A stretch of DNA of 64,000 bases, taken from assembly GCF_021018805.1 (NCBI RefSeq), contig NC_086258.1, positions 21,466,692 through 21,530,691 of the forward strand. Reading direction: 5' to 3'. A program made the translations under genes and the position numbers. Positions 30,891 through 41,158 of this stretch are shown piece by piece (position 1 is the stretch's first letter; each line of letters starts with the position of its first letter). The DNA is from Prinia subflava. Its lineage: Eukaryota > Chordata > Aves > Passeriformes > Cisticolidae. The notes under the pieces were generated by a model that had not been told where the DNA came from, made no database searches, and was given only the letters and a program-made list of their open reading frames with translations.

Positions 30891-31479
30891 CCTGTGACAG
30901 GATCTTTCTCCTCCATCCCTGCAGGGTCCCTGGGGTTCAGTGAACGCTGCATTTCCCCAGCCTCTGCAAAGGCTGTGATTTTGTACAGACACAGGGAGCA
31001 GGGCATTGTCTGCTGGATTAGGGTCTTGATATTGCTAATCACACCCTGCCTCATCCTATTGGAGTGCTCAGAGCCCTATTCAGTGGCATTCAGTGCCTTC
31101 TCTGGGTGCTATTTCAGATGCAGAATAATTAGCAACACGCAGGAAAAGCAACAAAGCCATGAATGGTATTTAGAGACAATTATCCCACCAAACCATTCCT
31201 TACTATTATAAATGGAGCTTATTAGTATGAAATTGTTTCCATAGGAAGCAGCATCAGCAGTAAAAAGAATGGCTGCAGGCTGGCTCTGCAGCACGGGAGG
31301 CAGCACAAAGGAGCTGCCCATCTCCTCCTGCCTGCAGGGCACAAACCCACGGGCCTGGCATGGTTTGGGGAGCATTAGCTGGGCACTGCTACCCCCTGCC
31401 CTGGCATGGCACGGTGATGCTGCTCCCAGTGCTGGAGAGGGCTGGTAGCACTGGAGTGAACTGGTCTGCAGTGGGGATG
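30891..31479. other. Candidate conserved non-coding block
   Basis: The part 31,005-31,265 is non-repetitive and AT-rich with dense homeodomain-like motifs ('gctaatcac', 'agaataattagcaac', 'gagacaattatccc', 'gcttattagtatg'). It has no long frame with protein character. The remainder is ordinary sequence. No exon seen. Confidence 0.4.
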
Positions 31480-31885
31480 GAGAGCTGGGGTGTTCAGCTG
31501 GGGAAGAGAAGGCTCAGGGTCCATTTAGAGCCTTTTTCAAGGCTTAAAAAGGCTTAAAGGGGCTCCAAGAGATCTGGAGAGGGACTTTAGTCAAGGCTCT
31601 GGAGTGGCAGGACAAGGGGAATGGGTCTAGACAGAAAGAGGAGAAATTTAGATTGGATACTGGGAAGAAATCCATCCCTATAAGGGTGGGCAGGCCCTGG
31701 CACAGGGTGCCCAGAGCAGCTGTGGCTGCCTCTGGATCCCTGGCAGTGCCCAAGGCCAGGCTGAACAGGGCTTGGAGCAGCCTGGGACAGTGGGAGGTGT
31801 CCCTGCCATGGCAGGGGTGGCACTGGGTGTGTTCTGAGGTTCCTTCCAAACCCAACCCATTCCATGGTTCAGCTATTCCATTTTC
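31480..31885 (+). mobile_element. CR1 LINE 3' fragment, about 400 bp
   Basis: Shows 'ctggggtgttcagctgggga', 'gggctccaagagatctggag', 'ctggatccctggcagtgccc', 'cctgggacagtgggaggtgt' and the 3' end 'aggttccttccaaacccaac'. Truncated at the 5' side. Confidence 0.9.
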
Positions 31886-32225
31886 AAGCTCTTAAAATCA
31901 TGTGTCTCACTACATTTAATTCACAGGAAATCCCAAATGTCAAGCAGAGCACTTGGGCATTTCTCTGCTTTGATGTGATATTCAGGCCTGGATGATTAAA
32001 TCCTTCCTATACCATAAATACTCATTTTTGTAATGGATTTGTCCTAAATCCTGGAAGAAGAGGTGGTCTCTGAGAACTGTTCAGGGTCTGTGGGTGTGGG
32101 GTTCCTGGATTATCCCCTCCAGGGCTACTCCAGCCCCCTGATCCTGTTCCATGAGTGCTCCTTCCGTGTTAGAAGGAGTCTGACATCTGCGAGGGGATTC
32201 AGGTTTAAGGTATGAGCAGGTCAGC
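31886..32225. other. Intergenic sequence, nothing recognised
   Basis: Mixed unique sequence between a CR1 fragment and the telomere-like tract. No gene seen. Confidence 0.4.
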
Positions 32226-32550
32226 AAACCCAACAAAACATAACCCTAATCCTCCACCTAAACCTAACACTGACATTAATCCTAACCCTAACACAAACCC
32301 AAACCATAACCTTAATCCTAACCCTTCCCTAACTGGGATTCTGAGCCTAAAACTCTGCTCATCCCAAACCCAACTATAACCCTAGCTCTAAGACTAATCC
32401 TAACCCCAACACTAACCCTAATCCTAACCCTAACACTCAACCTAACCAACCCTAACTCTTACCCTAAACCTAACCTTAATCTTAACCCTAACCTTAATCC
32501 TTATCCTAACCTTAATCCTTATCCTAACCTTAATCCTGATCCTAACCCTT
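32226..32550. repeat. Degenerate interstitial telomere-like tract (CCCTAA type)
   Basis: For about 325 bp the plus strand is a string of 'cctaaccctaa', 'ccttaatcc', 'cctaaaccta' and 'cctaatcct' words, most one or two changes from the vertebrate telomere C-strand repeat CCCTAA. Perfect hexamers are present (for example 'cctaaccctaac' near 32,421-32,434) but mixed with variants. This could be an ancient telomere insertion, a fusion remnant, or a local minisatellite of similar sequence. Confidence 0.9.
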
Positions 32551-34797
32551 CTCCAGCAGTGGAGAAGCCACCAAGGCTCCTCCAGCAGCACCTTTGTGGG
32601 AAGTTCTGGCTGCTTCCTGGCTGGCCACACTCTGCAGGCCCCTGGAGCTGGAATCCCGCAGTTTTGGGGGAGATTTAAAGGTGCAGCCCCCAAAACCCAC
32701 GTCCCTGCAGTCACTCAGACACAGTCCCCGTGACAGCCCCGCAGATTTGTTGCAGCGTTTGCTCCACACTCGCCTCCTCCTCCTCCTCCCTGCTGATTTA
32801 CTGGGTGCTTCTGCTCATCCACCACTCAAAACCTGAGGGAATTTCCTCCCCTTCCCCATAAAATAGCGCTGATGGCATTTATAAAGTGTAAGGCACACAC
32901 TTGTGAGAGGCCACAGGCACAGCAGTAAAATCAGCGCTGCCGGGGGAGCTCAGGTGTCTGTACAGGAGAACATTCATTTCCCCTCGTTGGAAATTTGATT
33001 TCCCTGCTCTTTATCAGCATGTGATAACAGCACCAAGCCCTGCAGAGAGCTCCAAAGGCTCTGGAAGAATCTCCCCCTTTGGCTTCCAAAGATTTGGGAT
33101 TCTTGGCAGGGCCTGCCCTGTGCCAGGAGGGATTTCCCTGCCAGCCCCTCCGTTTTCCCACTGGGATGTGACAAGTACTCCAACTGCTGTGCTGTGGTGT
33201 GTTCAGCAATTAGGGGCACTCAGGAGTGAGGGTTTTTGGCCATGTCCGTGGCAGATCAGGGGGTGTGACCCGGTGTCCCTCACCAGTGGCCGCTGCCTGA
33301 CCGAGCTCATGGATCAGCGGCTTCCTGCAGGAAATTCTTTGCTCCATCAACTGCACATTAACATTTGCCATCCCTCCGAGCTGTGCAAATGAAGAAACAT
33401 CTTCGGGAGGGGGCAGAGGGAGTCAGGCCAATTACTGGTGCCTCGGTGAGTGGAAGGAGAAGGAGCTCCATGGGTGGCCAAGGCTCCCCAGCCACAGAGC
33501 AGAGTCCTCGTGGGCAGCGCAGAATTAATTAGCGCTAAAGAGCAGCAGCCAGAGAAACTCCAGGAGTAAATGTCATCTCCAAAGCAGGGCAGGAAGGTAA
33601 CTGTGGACTAATTACCACATCTTCACTGCAGGAAAAGGACAGGGCTGCCAGTGCAGCCTCCTGTGAGCACCCCAGGCGAGGCCACCAAAGGTTAACGGGC
33701 ACCGGGACGAGCAGGGATCACTGCTGTCTCACAGGAACAGCTCATCATCATTCCAGAGCAGCTCTGCTGGTGACAAAGCACAGCAGAGAGCCCTGCACAT
33801 CTGTCACACGTGCTGTCTCCTCACAGGCTGCTGTAAATAATGCTCATAAACACCGTGACCAAGTGAATGCTCCCCTCAGCCTCCTGCTCTCTGTTATCAG
33901 GCACAGGTGCAGCTGCATGAGGGCTCAGAGGTGTCTGCAGAGTGCCCTGGCACAGAGCAGGCAGCCCCAGGGCTGTGCCAGGCTGGGGGTGCCGTGGGGG
34001 TGCAGCCTGGCAGGGGCTCCGTGGCATTTGGAATCGCTGCCACTCCCGTTGGTCCCCAGGACCCTCCTGGCTCAACACGGGGGAGGTTTTCCAACATGAA
34101 ATCTGTGCAGAGGATTCCTTCCAAGCGGGGCTGGCAGGAAGAGCCCAGCAAAGAGCCCTGAGCTGTCTGTCCTTGGGGTGGGAGGTGATTCAAAGGAGCC
34201 TGGGAAGTGAATACTGCTTTTTCCTCAGCATGCCTTTGCATTCCAGATGCTACTTCCCTGCACAGTCATTCCCTACAATTAGATCCTTGTCCAGTAAATT
34301 TTCTTTGCTATTCCCAAGTGTCTGCAGTCCACAGCCCTTCATGGCCCAGTCTCTTCTCCACATCCTTCATGAATATTCTGAAAGTCCAAGTCCCTGGGAC
34401 CTCCTTTCATTTATTCCAGCCCATTGCTTCCTCTTCTAATGAGTTTTTAGTCCATGCAAGGGATTTCCCTCTTATCCCACTGCTTCACTGGAGCTGCTTG
34501 TTAAAAGTTCCTTCAAAATTCCAGTCCTGGTTCGATTATTCATTGATTCCTGCAGAATCCCCCAGTGGATTGCTCTGCACTGCTGGATCAGGATTATCAA
34601 TTCTCTGTTAATTCTGTTCCTCATTATCACCTCTCTGCCTGCCTGCAGTGCAGCCCATGCACCCTTAGCAGCAGTTTCTCATGCCTGGGCCATCTAATTT
34701 TTAAAGGAATTACAGAGTGCTTATTCCTGACTTTTTCCTCAGTTTTTTTCTGCTGTCAGGATGGGCGAGCACAGCCCTGAGTGCCTTTAATGCTGAA
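32551..34797. other. Intergenic sequence, no gene seen
   Basis: Unique sequence. An AT-rich non-repetitive patch at about 33,515-33,635 (gaattaattagcgctaaag, gtggactaattaccacatc) could be conserved non-coding DNA. The frames at 33,907-34,439 overlap in several registers with no domain. From 34,240 the plus strand is pyrimidine-rich, which keeps frames open. Confidence 0.4.
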
Positions 34798-34798
34798 C

Positions 34799-34934
34799 CT
34801 TCCCCTTCCCCTTCCCCTTCCCCTTCCCCTTCCCCTTCCCCTTCCCCTTCCCCTTCCCCTTCCCCTTCCCCTTCCCCTTCCCCTTCCCCTTCCCCTTCCC
34901 CTTCCCCTTCCCCTTCCCCTTCCCCTTCCCCTTT
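34799..34934. repeat. (TTCCCC)n hexanucleotide array, about 22 copies
   Basis: A pure run of ccttccccttcccc-type hexamers for 136 bp. It reads as Pro-Ser or Pro-Leu dipeptide repeats, hence the false proline-rich frames over 34,717-35,004. The reverse strand is GGGGAA, G-quadruplex prone. Confidence 0.98.
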
Positions 34935-35164
34935 TCTACATTTGCTACATTTTCTGGGAGATGTTCTGTTCTGTATGATTAAAAGGGATTTATCAGCAGT
35001 TTAGGGTGCCTTTAGCAAGTTATTCTTCCAGGTGGTTTTTTTTGGCTCTTGCACCTTCTGGCCTTTGAACACCTCTCTCCAAAGGGAGCTGGAGAGGGAT
35101 TCTGTGGGGACACATCAGATCTGGGCTTGGCTGAAGGGTGCTCCATCTGAACCATGGACAGCTA

Positions 35165-35790
35165 GACAGGGACCACAGATAAACCACGGAGGAACCAGCA
35201 TAGAACCATAATAAAACCATAGATAAACCACAGATAAACCACAGAGAGCCATAGATGAGCCACCAATAAATCATAGATAAACCATAGATAATCCATAATA
35301 AAACCATAAATAATCATAGAGAGCCAGAGATGATAGATTTTTTGTTATAAATAAACAATAGATAAACCACAGATAACCCATAGATAAATCACAGATAACC
35401 CACAAATAAACCATAGATAAAGCATAAATAAACTATAGATAAACCATAGATGAACCATAAGTAAACCACAGATAACCCATAGATAAACTATGGATAAACC
35501 ACAGATAAATAATAGATAAATCATCGATAAACCATAATAAAACCAAAAATAAACCACAGAGAGCCACAGATAAAGCATAGATAAACTATGGATAAACCAC
35601 AGATAAATCATAGATAAATCATAGATAAACCATAAATAAACCATATAAATGAGAGATAAACCAGAGAAAAACCATAAATAAACTGTAGATAAACCATAGA
35701 TAAACCAGATAAACCATAAATAAACCACAGAAAAACCATAAATAAACCACAGATAAGCCATAGATAAACCATAGATAATCCATAATTTTC
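35165..35790. repeat. AT-rich minisatellite, 10-11-bp unit (accatagataa)
   Basis: Variants of 'accatagataa', 'accacagataa' and 'accataaataa' repeat over about 620 bp, with a few longer units such as 'ccacagagagcca'. Stops are absent from one minus frame, giving a 156-codon Tyr/Leu/Trp-rich reading (35,345-35,815) that looks like a membrane protein but is repeat-derived. Confidence 0.95.
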
Positions 35791-36492
35791 TGCCGAGGAA
35801 TTTCCTGTCAGACACTTTTCCAGGAGCTCATGTGATTCCAATGCCTGTTTTCACTTTTCTGAAAAGACACTCCATTTTCCCTGGGGCTCACGGGGGAATA
35901 TTTGACCTATATCAGATGATTTCATTTCTTTATTCAAACTGAAGTGCCTTGGATCAAATTAATTCAGAATCCTGTCAAACAGAATTTCTCTGCTGCTCAA
36001 TGCCTGACAGGAGCTGCTCTGTACCGAGTCCCCATCTCCTCCTCTGAGGATACTGGTGGGGTTTTCAGGAGAAAGGGAAATTTTTGCAGCCCCCACAAAA
36101 CAGGAATTTACTTGAAGCCAATGGGCTGATCTTTTCCATGGGCAAGGGTGGCATTTTCCAGCTTTAGGAGTGGTATAATTGTCATCTGGCAAAGGATGCT
36201 CTGGCATTGTCAGGGGCGGGATAGGTGATAATTAACAGGCACAGAAAAATAGCAGGAGGTTATCCTGAGCATGGATATCATTGAGAACCAACACAGGGAA
36301 ATTCAGGCTGCCGTAGGAAGGGAACTGGAGCTGTAATCTTTCCCAGTGTGGAGTCTCAAATCTTTTCTCTTGGCAGGTTTGTGAAGGTCTTTGGTGAAAT
36401 CTCCCAGGAATCAGTGAAAATGCAGCTTTTACTTTTGTTTGAGAGGCTAAAAAGCAGCTGCGACCCAGGAACCCAAAGCTTGGCTGCTGTGG
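35791..36492. other. Intergenic sequence, no gene seen
   Basis: Mixed sequence with AT-rich parts. No exon or transposon recognised before the LTR. Confidence 0.4.
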
Positions 36493-36963
36493 TGTTGGAA
36501 AAACCCAGCTCTACAGAGACGGGGCAGTTGAGAGGTGTTTTTAAAGATTTTATTCCATTATCAATCTCATAGAGGGGTGAGACACCAGAGATGTAAAACC
36601 CAACACCATTCTATCAGAAGCCAAACTATTTCTTTGTTACAATACCTTATAAATGTTTTTCAGCCTTTTGCCACACAATGCTGCTGACGCTTCTAACACC
36701 AATCACCGATTATTTTACCCCACGTAGTCCTGCTACAATGCATCTTTCACAGTTCTAATTCTCCAAAATCTCTGGTCTGTTTGCAAGGCCATCATCTGAA
36801 ACTTGTTTCCAGTTCCATTTCTCTCTCAGCAGTGTCTGTCCTGTCCCATGGCCTTTCTCAGTCAGCACAGCTCATCTCAGAGTCTGCACACAGACGTACA
36901 GGACTGTGTGAGCGTTCAGTCAGGCTTTGGGAATTCTCTACAAATCCATTTCTCACATTGTGG
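36487..36963 (-). mobile_element. Solo LTR, same family as 18,610, minus orientation, with near-perfect duplication
   Basis: Read on the minus strand the LTR starts TGTGAGAAATGG at 36,957 and ends ...TTTTCCAACA at 36,493 (465 bp), matching the 18,610 copy throughout. Flanks are CTGTGG (36,487-36,492) and TTGTGG (36,958-36,963), a 6-bp duplication with one change. The polyadenylation signal AATAAA lies near 36,555 on the minus strand and a TATAAGG box near 36,648. More differences from the other copy and a mutated duplication suggest it is not very recent. Confidence 0.88.
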
Positions 36964-37333
36964 GAAGTGGTTTGTGCTGTGCCCTGAGCAGCCCCAGGCT
37001 GGGCTCATCTGGGCCTGGATCCTTCCCTGTGGGTGACACAGGGGCACCAGAGCCCTCAGGGCCACCAGGGGAAGGCTCAGCCTCCTGCAGGTGCCTTCTG
37101 GGATCGTCCTCCTTTACTTGAGATGGCAAAATGGGTCCAGCTCTCCTGCCAAGCACAGAACCACTGCTGTGCACACATCCCGTGTACCTGGGCAGGATCC
37201 CAGCGCACCCAGCAGCTCAGCAGGTGTTGGGGTTTTGTTAGAGTCAGATTTAACCCCTGGATTTGCTCTGCCAAATCAAACTTCAGTGCTGTGCTCACCT
37301 CAAGCACTCCACACAGCTGGAACTTACTGGAAT
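36964..37333. other. Intergenic sequence, no gene seen
   Basis: Short unique interval between two LTRs of different families. No exon recognised. Confidence 0.4.
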
Positions 37334-37768
37334 AAAAGTGTCTTGGGTTATGTAACCAAAAAAAAAAGTGTACTCTATTTCATCTGTTGAAACCAGTTGG
37401 GGAGATTTTTTTTTCCTTTATCTCTCGTAACTCCAGGGGGGAGGGGGGTGGATGCCTTCTGTTAATGGGCCAGTTGTTAAAACCAGGGGAGCAATGTTCC
37501 TTATCTCTTCCACGACCCATCAGGGTTTTCTAGGACTCTTGTTTGTTTGTTTGTTTGTTTGTTTGTTTTCTTGGATTTTTTATATTACTGAATTGCATTT
37601 TTAATATTCCTGGTAAAGAACTGTTACTCCTATTCCCGCATTTTTGCCTGAAAGTTCCTTATTGCAAAATTGTAATAATTTGGAGGGAGGGGTTTTTACA
37701 TTCTCCATTCCAAGGGAAACTCCAGTTTTCCCTGACAGATACCTGTCTTTCCAAACCAAGACAAAAAG
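37334..37768 (+). mobile_element. Rearranged LTR (TGTCTTGG family) with 5-bp target-site duplication
   Basis: The element runs from TGTCTTGGG at 37,339 to ...CCAAACCAAGACA at 37,763 (425 bp), with inverted terminal TGTCTTGG/CCAAGACA. It is flanked by AAAAG at 37,334-37,338 and 37,764-37,768. It matches the 13,912 copy in reverse complement at both ends but lacks the middle few hundred bases. The block 'gttaaaaccaggggagc...ttatctcttcc' appears twice (37,387-37,443 and 37,473-37,522), so it was internally duplicated as well as deleted. A (GTTT)n run follows at about 37,542-37,568. Five-base duplications are usual for ERVL-like elements. Confidence 0.88.
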
Positions 37769-40424
37769 ACCTGAAACTCTTGGGGTCCTGCACCCGCCTT
37801 TGCAAACTCGTCCTTGTGAGGCTCCAAGTGAAATTTCAGGATGTCAGAGCCCCCCATGAGGATTCCCAGGATTGATTTCCTGGCTTTGATTTACAGAGAT
37901 GGAGGGAGCAGCATCCAGGTGGGGTTTTTTTTTTCTGTTTGATTTAATGTCACTGTGTCAGGAACTGCTCCCAGCTGAATTCTAATCAAACAGAAACGAG
38001 GGTGTCTAGACAGAGGTTTGCATGGTTGAAAAACACAACTTCACCTCATCGGATGCTGGTTTGAGCACAGACCCATGGGGAAGGACAGGCACAAACAGCC
38101 CCTTCCTGCAGAGAGCAAAATTCCTGCAGAGGGAGCAGAACCTCGGGAAAGGGGACTGGAGGGACAGCAGGGAGCTGGAAAAGTGACACCAGCTGTGTCC
38201 CTTCAGGGTGTCACATTAAACACGGGGACACTGCCCCCCTGCCCATCCCCACTCCCAGGAGGGCACAGCTCCTTGCTTTCTCCTTCCTCACACGTGGAGG
38301 GAAGGGCCTGGACAAGCAAAGAAATAAACCCCCCACACATTTAACAGTGTAAAACCAATCTGGGCTGCCAGAGAAGCCTGCTAATTAGCTTAACGAGATT
38401 TCTTGGAATGAGAAAATATTACTTATTTCATTAGCTGCATGATAATTGTGCTTCGGCATGAATCAAGAGATGAATCTGAGAATTAAGAGGTAAAAAAATA
38501 AAAAATAACCACTGCCAGAAAAGTGTTTTCACCCAGCAACCAGGTTAGGTTTGATATCCAGGAATAGTGTGGGGAAGGGATGACATGGAGCACCTGGGAT
38601 GGGATTTTTTGCTTCCATGACAAAAATGGAGAGCTTACCCCCCATGGGGTCCCAACACCAAGGATTTCTGCTGTCAGAGCTGGACCCTGAGCTGAGCCTG
38701 GGTAACCCAAAATGTGAGGCCCTGGGAGCACCTGGAACAGAATTCCTGGGATTTTCAGCAGCACTGCTGAGCACAGAGCTGAGCACATGCCTTGAGCAGG
38801 GCTGTCCCAACAGTCCCTGTAGCCTGAGATTCCAGAGGGGTGTCCAGAGGGTCAGACCCCTCCACGGGTGGATTTGTGGGGATGGGATCATTTTTTTGCT
38901 CGCTGTAGAGCAGTGGGAGCTGCCAGGTTTGGGATGCAGCTGGTGGGCCAGCAGAACGCGGTGAATAATGGGAAAATTGCTCCATGAATAATGGGCATAT
39001 TGGATGAATAATCCCTTGGCAAATAATCTGGGATCTGCTGGGGCTGTCAGCAAGGGCTGGGTGCTGCCTGCGTGTGCTGGGGAAGGCTGAGGAGTCTGCA
39101 GCTCCAGATCCAAGCTTTGCTCAACAAAGCCTAACAAAGCCCAGATGGTTCGTGAATAAAAAAGGTTTTCATCCTGTGGAGAAAATGCAAACGTGGAATC
39201 GATGGTTCTGCCAAGCTGGGGGTGGGAAAGGGAGTGAAAATAAACCAAACAATCTGAGAAATGCAAAGAGGCAAGGTCAGGAGCAGCTCTGGGATCAAGC
39301 AGAAGGTGCAGAACATCAGCAGAGCTCCAAGCCTCTCTCCTCCTCCAGAACCAGGGGACCAGTGATGATCTGTCCCTCAGTGCCACACCTGTCCCTGTGC
39401 TGGGTTTTTAAATCTTCCCCAGATTGCTCTGAGTTGCCCCAAGGCAAGCTGAGGAAATGCTTATTCTGTTGGGACCAGAGGAAGCAGGATGTGTGCTGGA
39501 ACCCAGGCATCTCTACCCTGGTGATGAGCTCCTGAAGTGGCTCTGTGTGTGGGGGGTGGTCAAACTGGTTTCCAGGCCAAAATTAAACCCAGATTCTGTT
39601 TGTTTGTTTTTTTTCCAGGCAGAGCTTAGAGAATGAAGAGAGCCCTGCCTGGTGCCACAGCAAAGCTCAGTCTGGTGTGACATCAGGGCAATGAGCTGAT
39701 TTCTGTCCCCATCTCCTCCCTCAATCAAAACCTGCCAAGTTTATTTCCATTCTGAATCTCCCTTTCTGGATGTGTCTCCAGCACAACCCCTGTGCAAGCC
39801 CTGAGCTCCTCAGCCAAGGCTTTGCAGGATCCCACAGCTGGAACAGGGGAGCCAGGGGACAATTCCAGATATCCTGGACTCCAGTGCCCCCAGTTCTGCT
39901 GAGCCTGTGTGCTTTGAGGGTTCCATTTCTGTGCTCCTGAGCAGACAGGGACGAGTCTCCCCCTCTGCATCTCCAGTGAGCTGCTCTGGGTAATGTACAC
40001 TTGGAAATTGAGAGCCAGCAGCTGCAGGGTTTCTTTGGTCCCCTGATCTCCCAGCTTGTTTAATAAACTTGTATTTTTGTGAGCAGCACAGCCAATTGTG
40101 AAGGTGAGCTTAAAGGGAAAACTGCCTGTGAGCAGAAGTGATTAAATATCAGGAAATACAAAGCACCCTGAGACCCAAACGACAGAGCCACCCGATGAAA
40201 AATCCACAAAGAGATTTTAATTAGAATTTATTACAACAGGCAAAAATAAACATCTAAAAAGTCAAGATTAAATCCTTCAATCAATACAGAACTTCACAGA
40301 GAGAGAGGACTCTTCCTCCTTTCCAGCATCAGCACAATCCCTCTCTGAAGGCCTCTGGAAACAGAAAGACAAAGAAAAAAGGCTTGATGCAGATTTAGCA
40401 TCCAGGTGTAACCAAATATCCTCA
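37769..40424. other. Intergenic sequence, candidate conserved block, no gene
   Basis: The part 38,375-38,515 is AT-rich, non-repetitive and full of homeodomain-like motifs ('gctaattagcttaacgag', 'atttcattagctgcatgat'), so it may be a conserved element. The 285-codon minus frame at 38,529-39,386 is the longest unexplained open frame in the window, but it has no recognisable domain and overlaps other frames. I do not call it a gene. AT-rich sequence also lies at 40,130-40,280. Confidence 0.4.
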
Positions 40425-40451
40425 CCCCCGCCCCCCCCCCCCCCCCCCCCC
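40425..40451. repeat. Poly-C run (C5 G C21)
   Basis: Five C, one G, then 21 C at 40,431-40,451. Long G/C homopolymers are error-prone in sequencing, so the length is approximate. Confidence 0.95.
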
Positions 40452-40526
40452 AGGGTGTCCTGGTGTCCATGAGTTCCCAGTTCCACCACAGCAAAGCATT
40501 TTCAGTGGGACTGGCCCAGTTCACAG

Positions 40527-40638
40527 CACATCCACATCCTGCATCCCATCCCTGTTCTGCATCCCATCCCTGTCCTGCATCCCATCCACGTCCTGGATCC
40601 CATCCATGTCCTGCATCCCATCCCTGTCCTGGATCCCA
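40527..40638. repeat. Minisatellite, 18-bp unit, about six copies
   Basis: Units of 'gcatcccatccctgtcct' start at 40,541, 40,559, 40,577, 40,595 and 40,613, with partial units at each end. The period of 18 is a multiple of three, so all frames give six-residue peptide repeats. No gene is implied. Confidence 0.95.
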
Positions 40639-41074
40639 GTTTTCTGATGTCCACCTGCCACTTTGCCACAGGAAATATTTGCTCCCCCTGCACCCAAAGC
40701 CTTCACTGAGGCTTCACTTCTACCAAATCAGGTACAATAAATTCTCTCCTCTCCGTGTTAGAAGTGTTTCCTTTGCCCTCAGCACCGTTCCGAGTGCAGC
40801 ACTGTGATCCCAAACCCTCTTGCAGATGGGGAAGAGTCCTTCCAGGGGGCCCTTTGATGTCAGCCCCACTCCAGAACAGCTCAGCCCTGCCCTGGGAATG
40901 CTCCTGGTGTGCTGCTTGCCAGGGGAAGTGAGCAAGGTGTTAACAAGGGCAACGAGCCCCGAGATGAAAGGCAGCAAGTGCAAGGCAGTTTCCAGAGACA
41001 GGAGCTGGTTTAGGCCAGAGTTTGAAGTGTTCCCAGCCCAGCCCAGGCCAGGCAGCTCTCCTGGGCTCTGAGGA
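40639..41074. other. Intergenic sequence, nothing recognised
   Basis: Mixed unique sequence. No exon or transposon seen. Confidence 0.4.
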
Positions 41075-41158
41075 TCAGCTCAGTTTACACACAGATGTAC
41101 AGTACTATGTGAGCTTTCTGTCAGGCTCTGAAAATTCTCTACCAATCCATTTCCCACA
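41075..41158 (-). mobile_element. LTR fragment, same family as 18,610
   Basis: Read on the minus strand it starts TGTGGGAAATGG at 41,158 and continues with 'tagagaatt', 'gagcctgacagaaagct' and 'gtacatctgtgtgtaaact', matching the first 85 bp of the LTRs at 18,610 and 36,957. The rest is missing. Confidence 0.8.

Noticed and set aside
34717..35004. Pro-Ser repeat protein
   Set aside because: Produced by the TTCCCC hexamer array.
35345..35815. 156-codon hydrophobic minus frame resembling a membrane protein
   Set aside because: Produced by the AT-rich 10-11-bp array; residues repeat with the DNA unit.
38529..39386. 285-codon minus frame, the longest not caused by an obvious repeat
   Set aside because: No recognised domain, other frames overlap it, composition shows no protein-like bias that I can see, and no CpG island or splice signals accompany it. 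A homology search would settle it.
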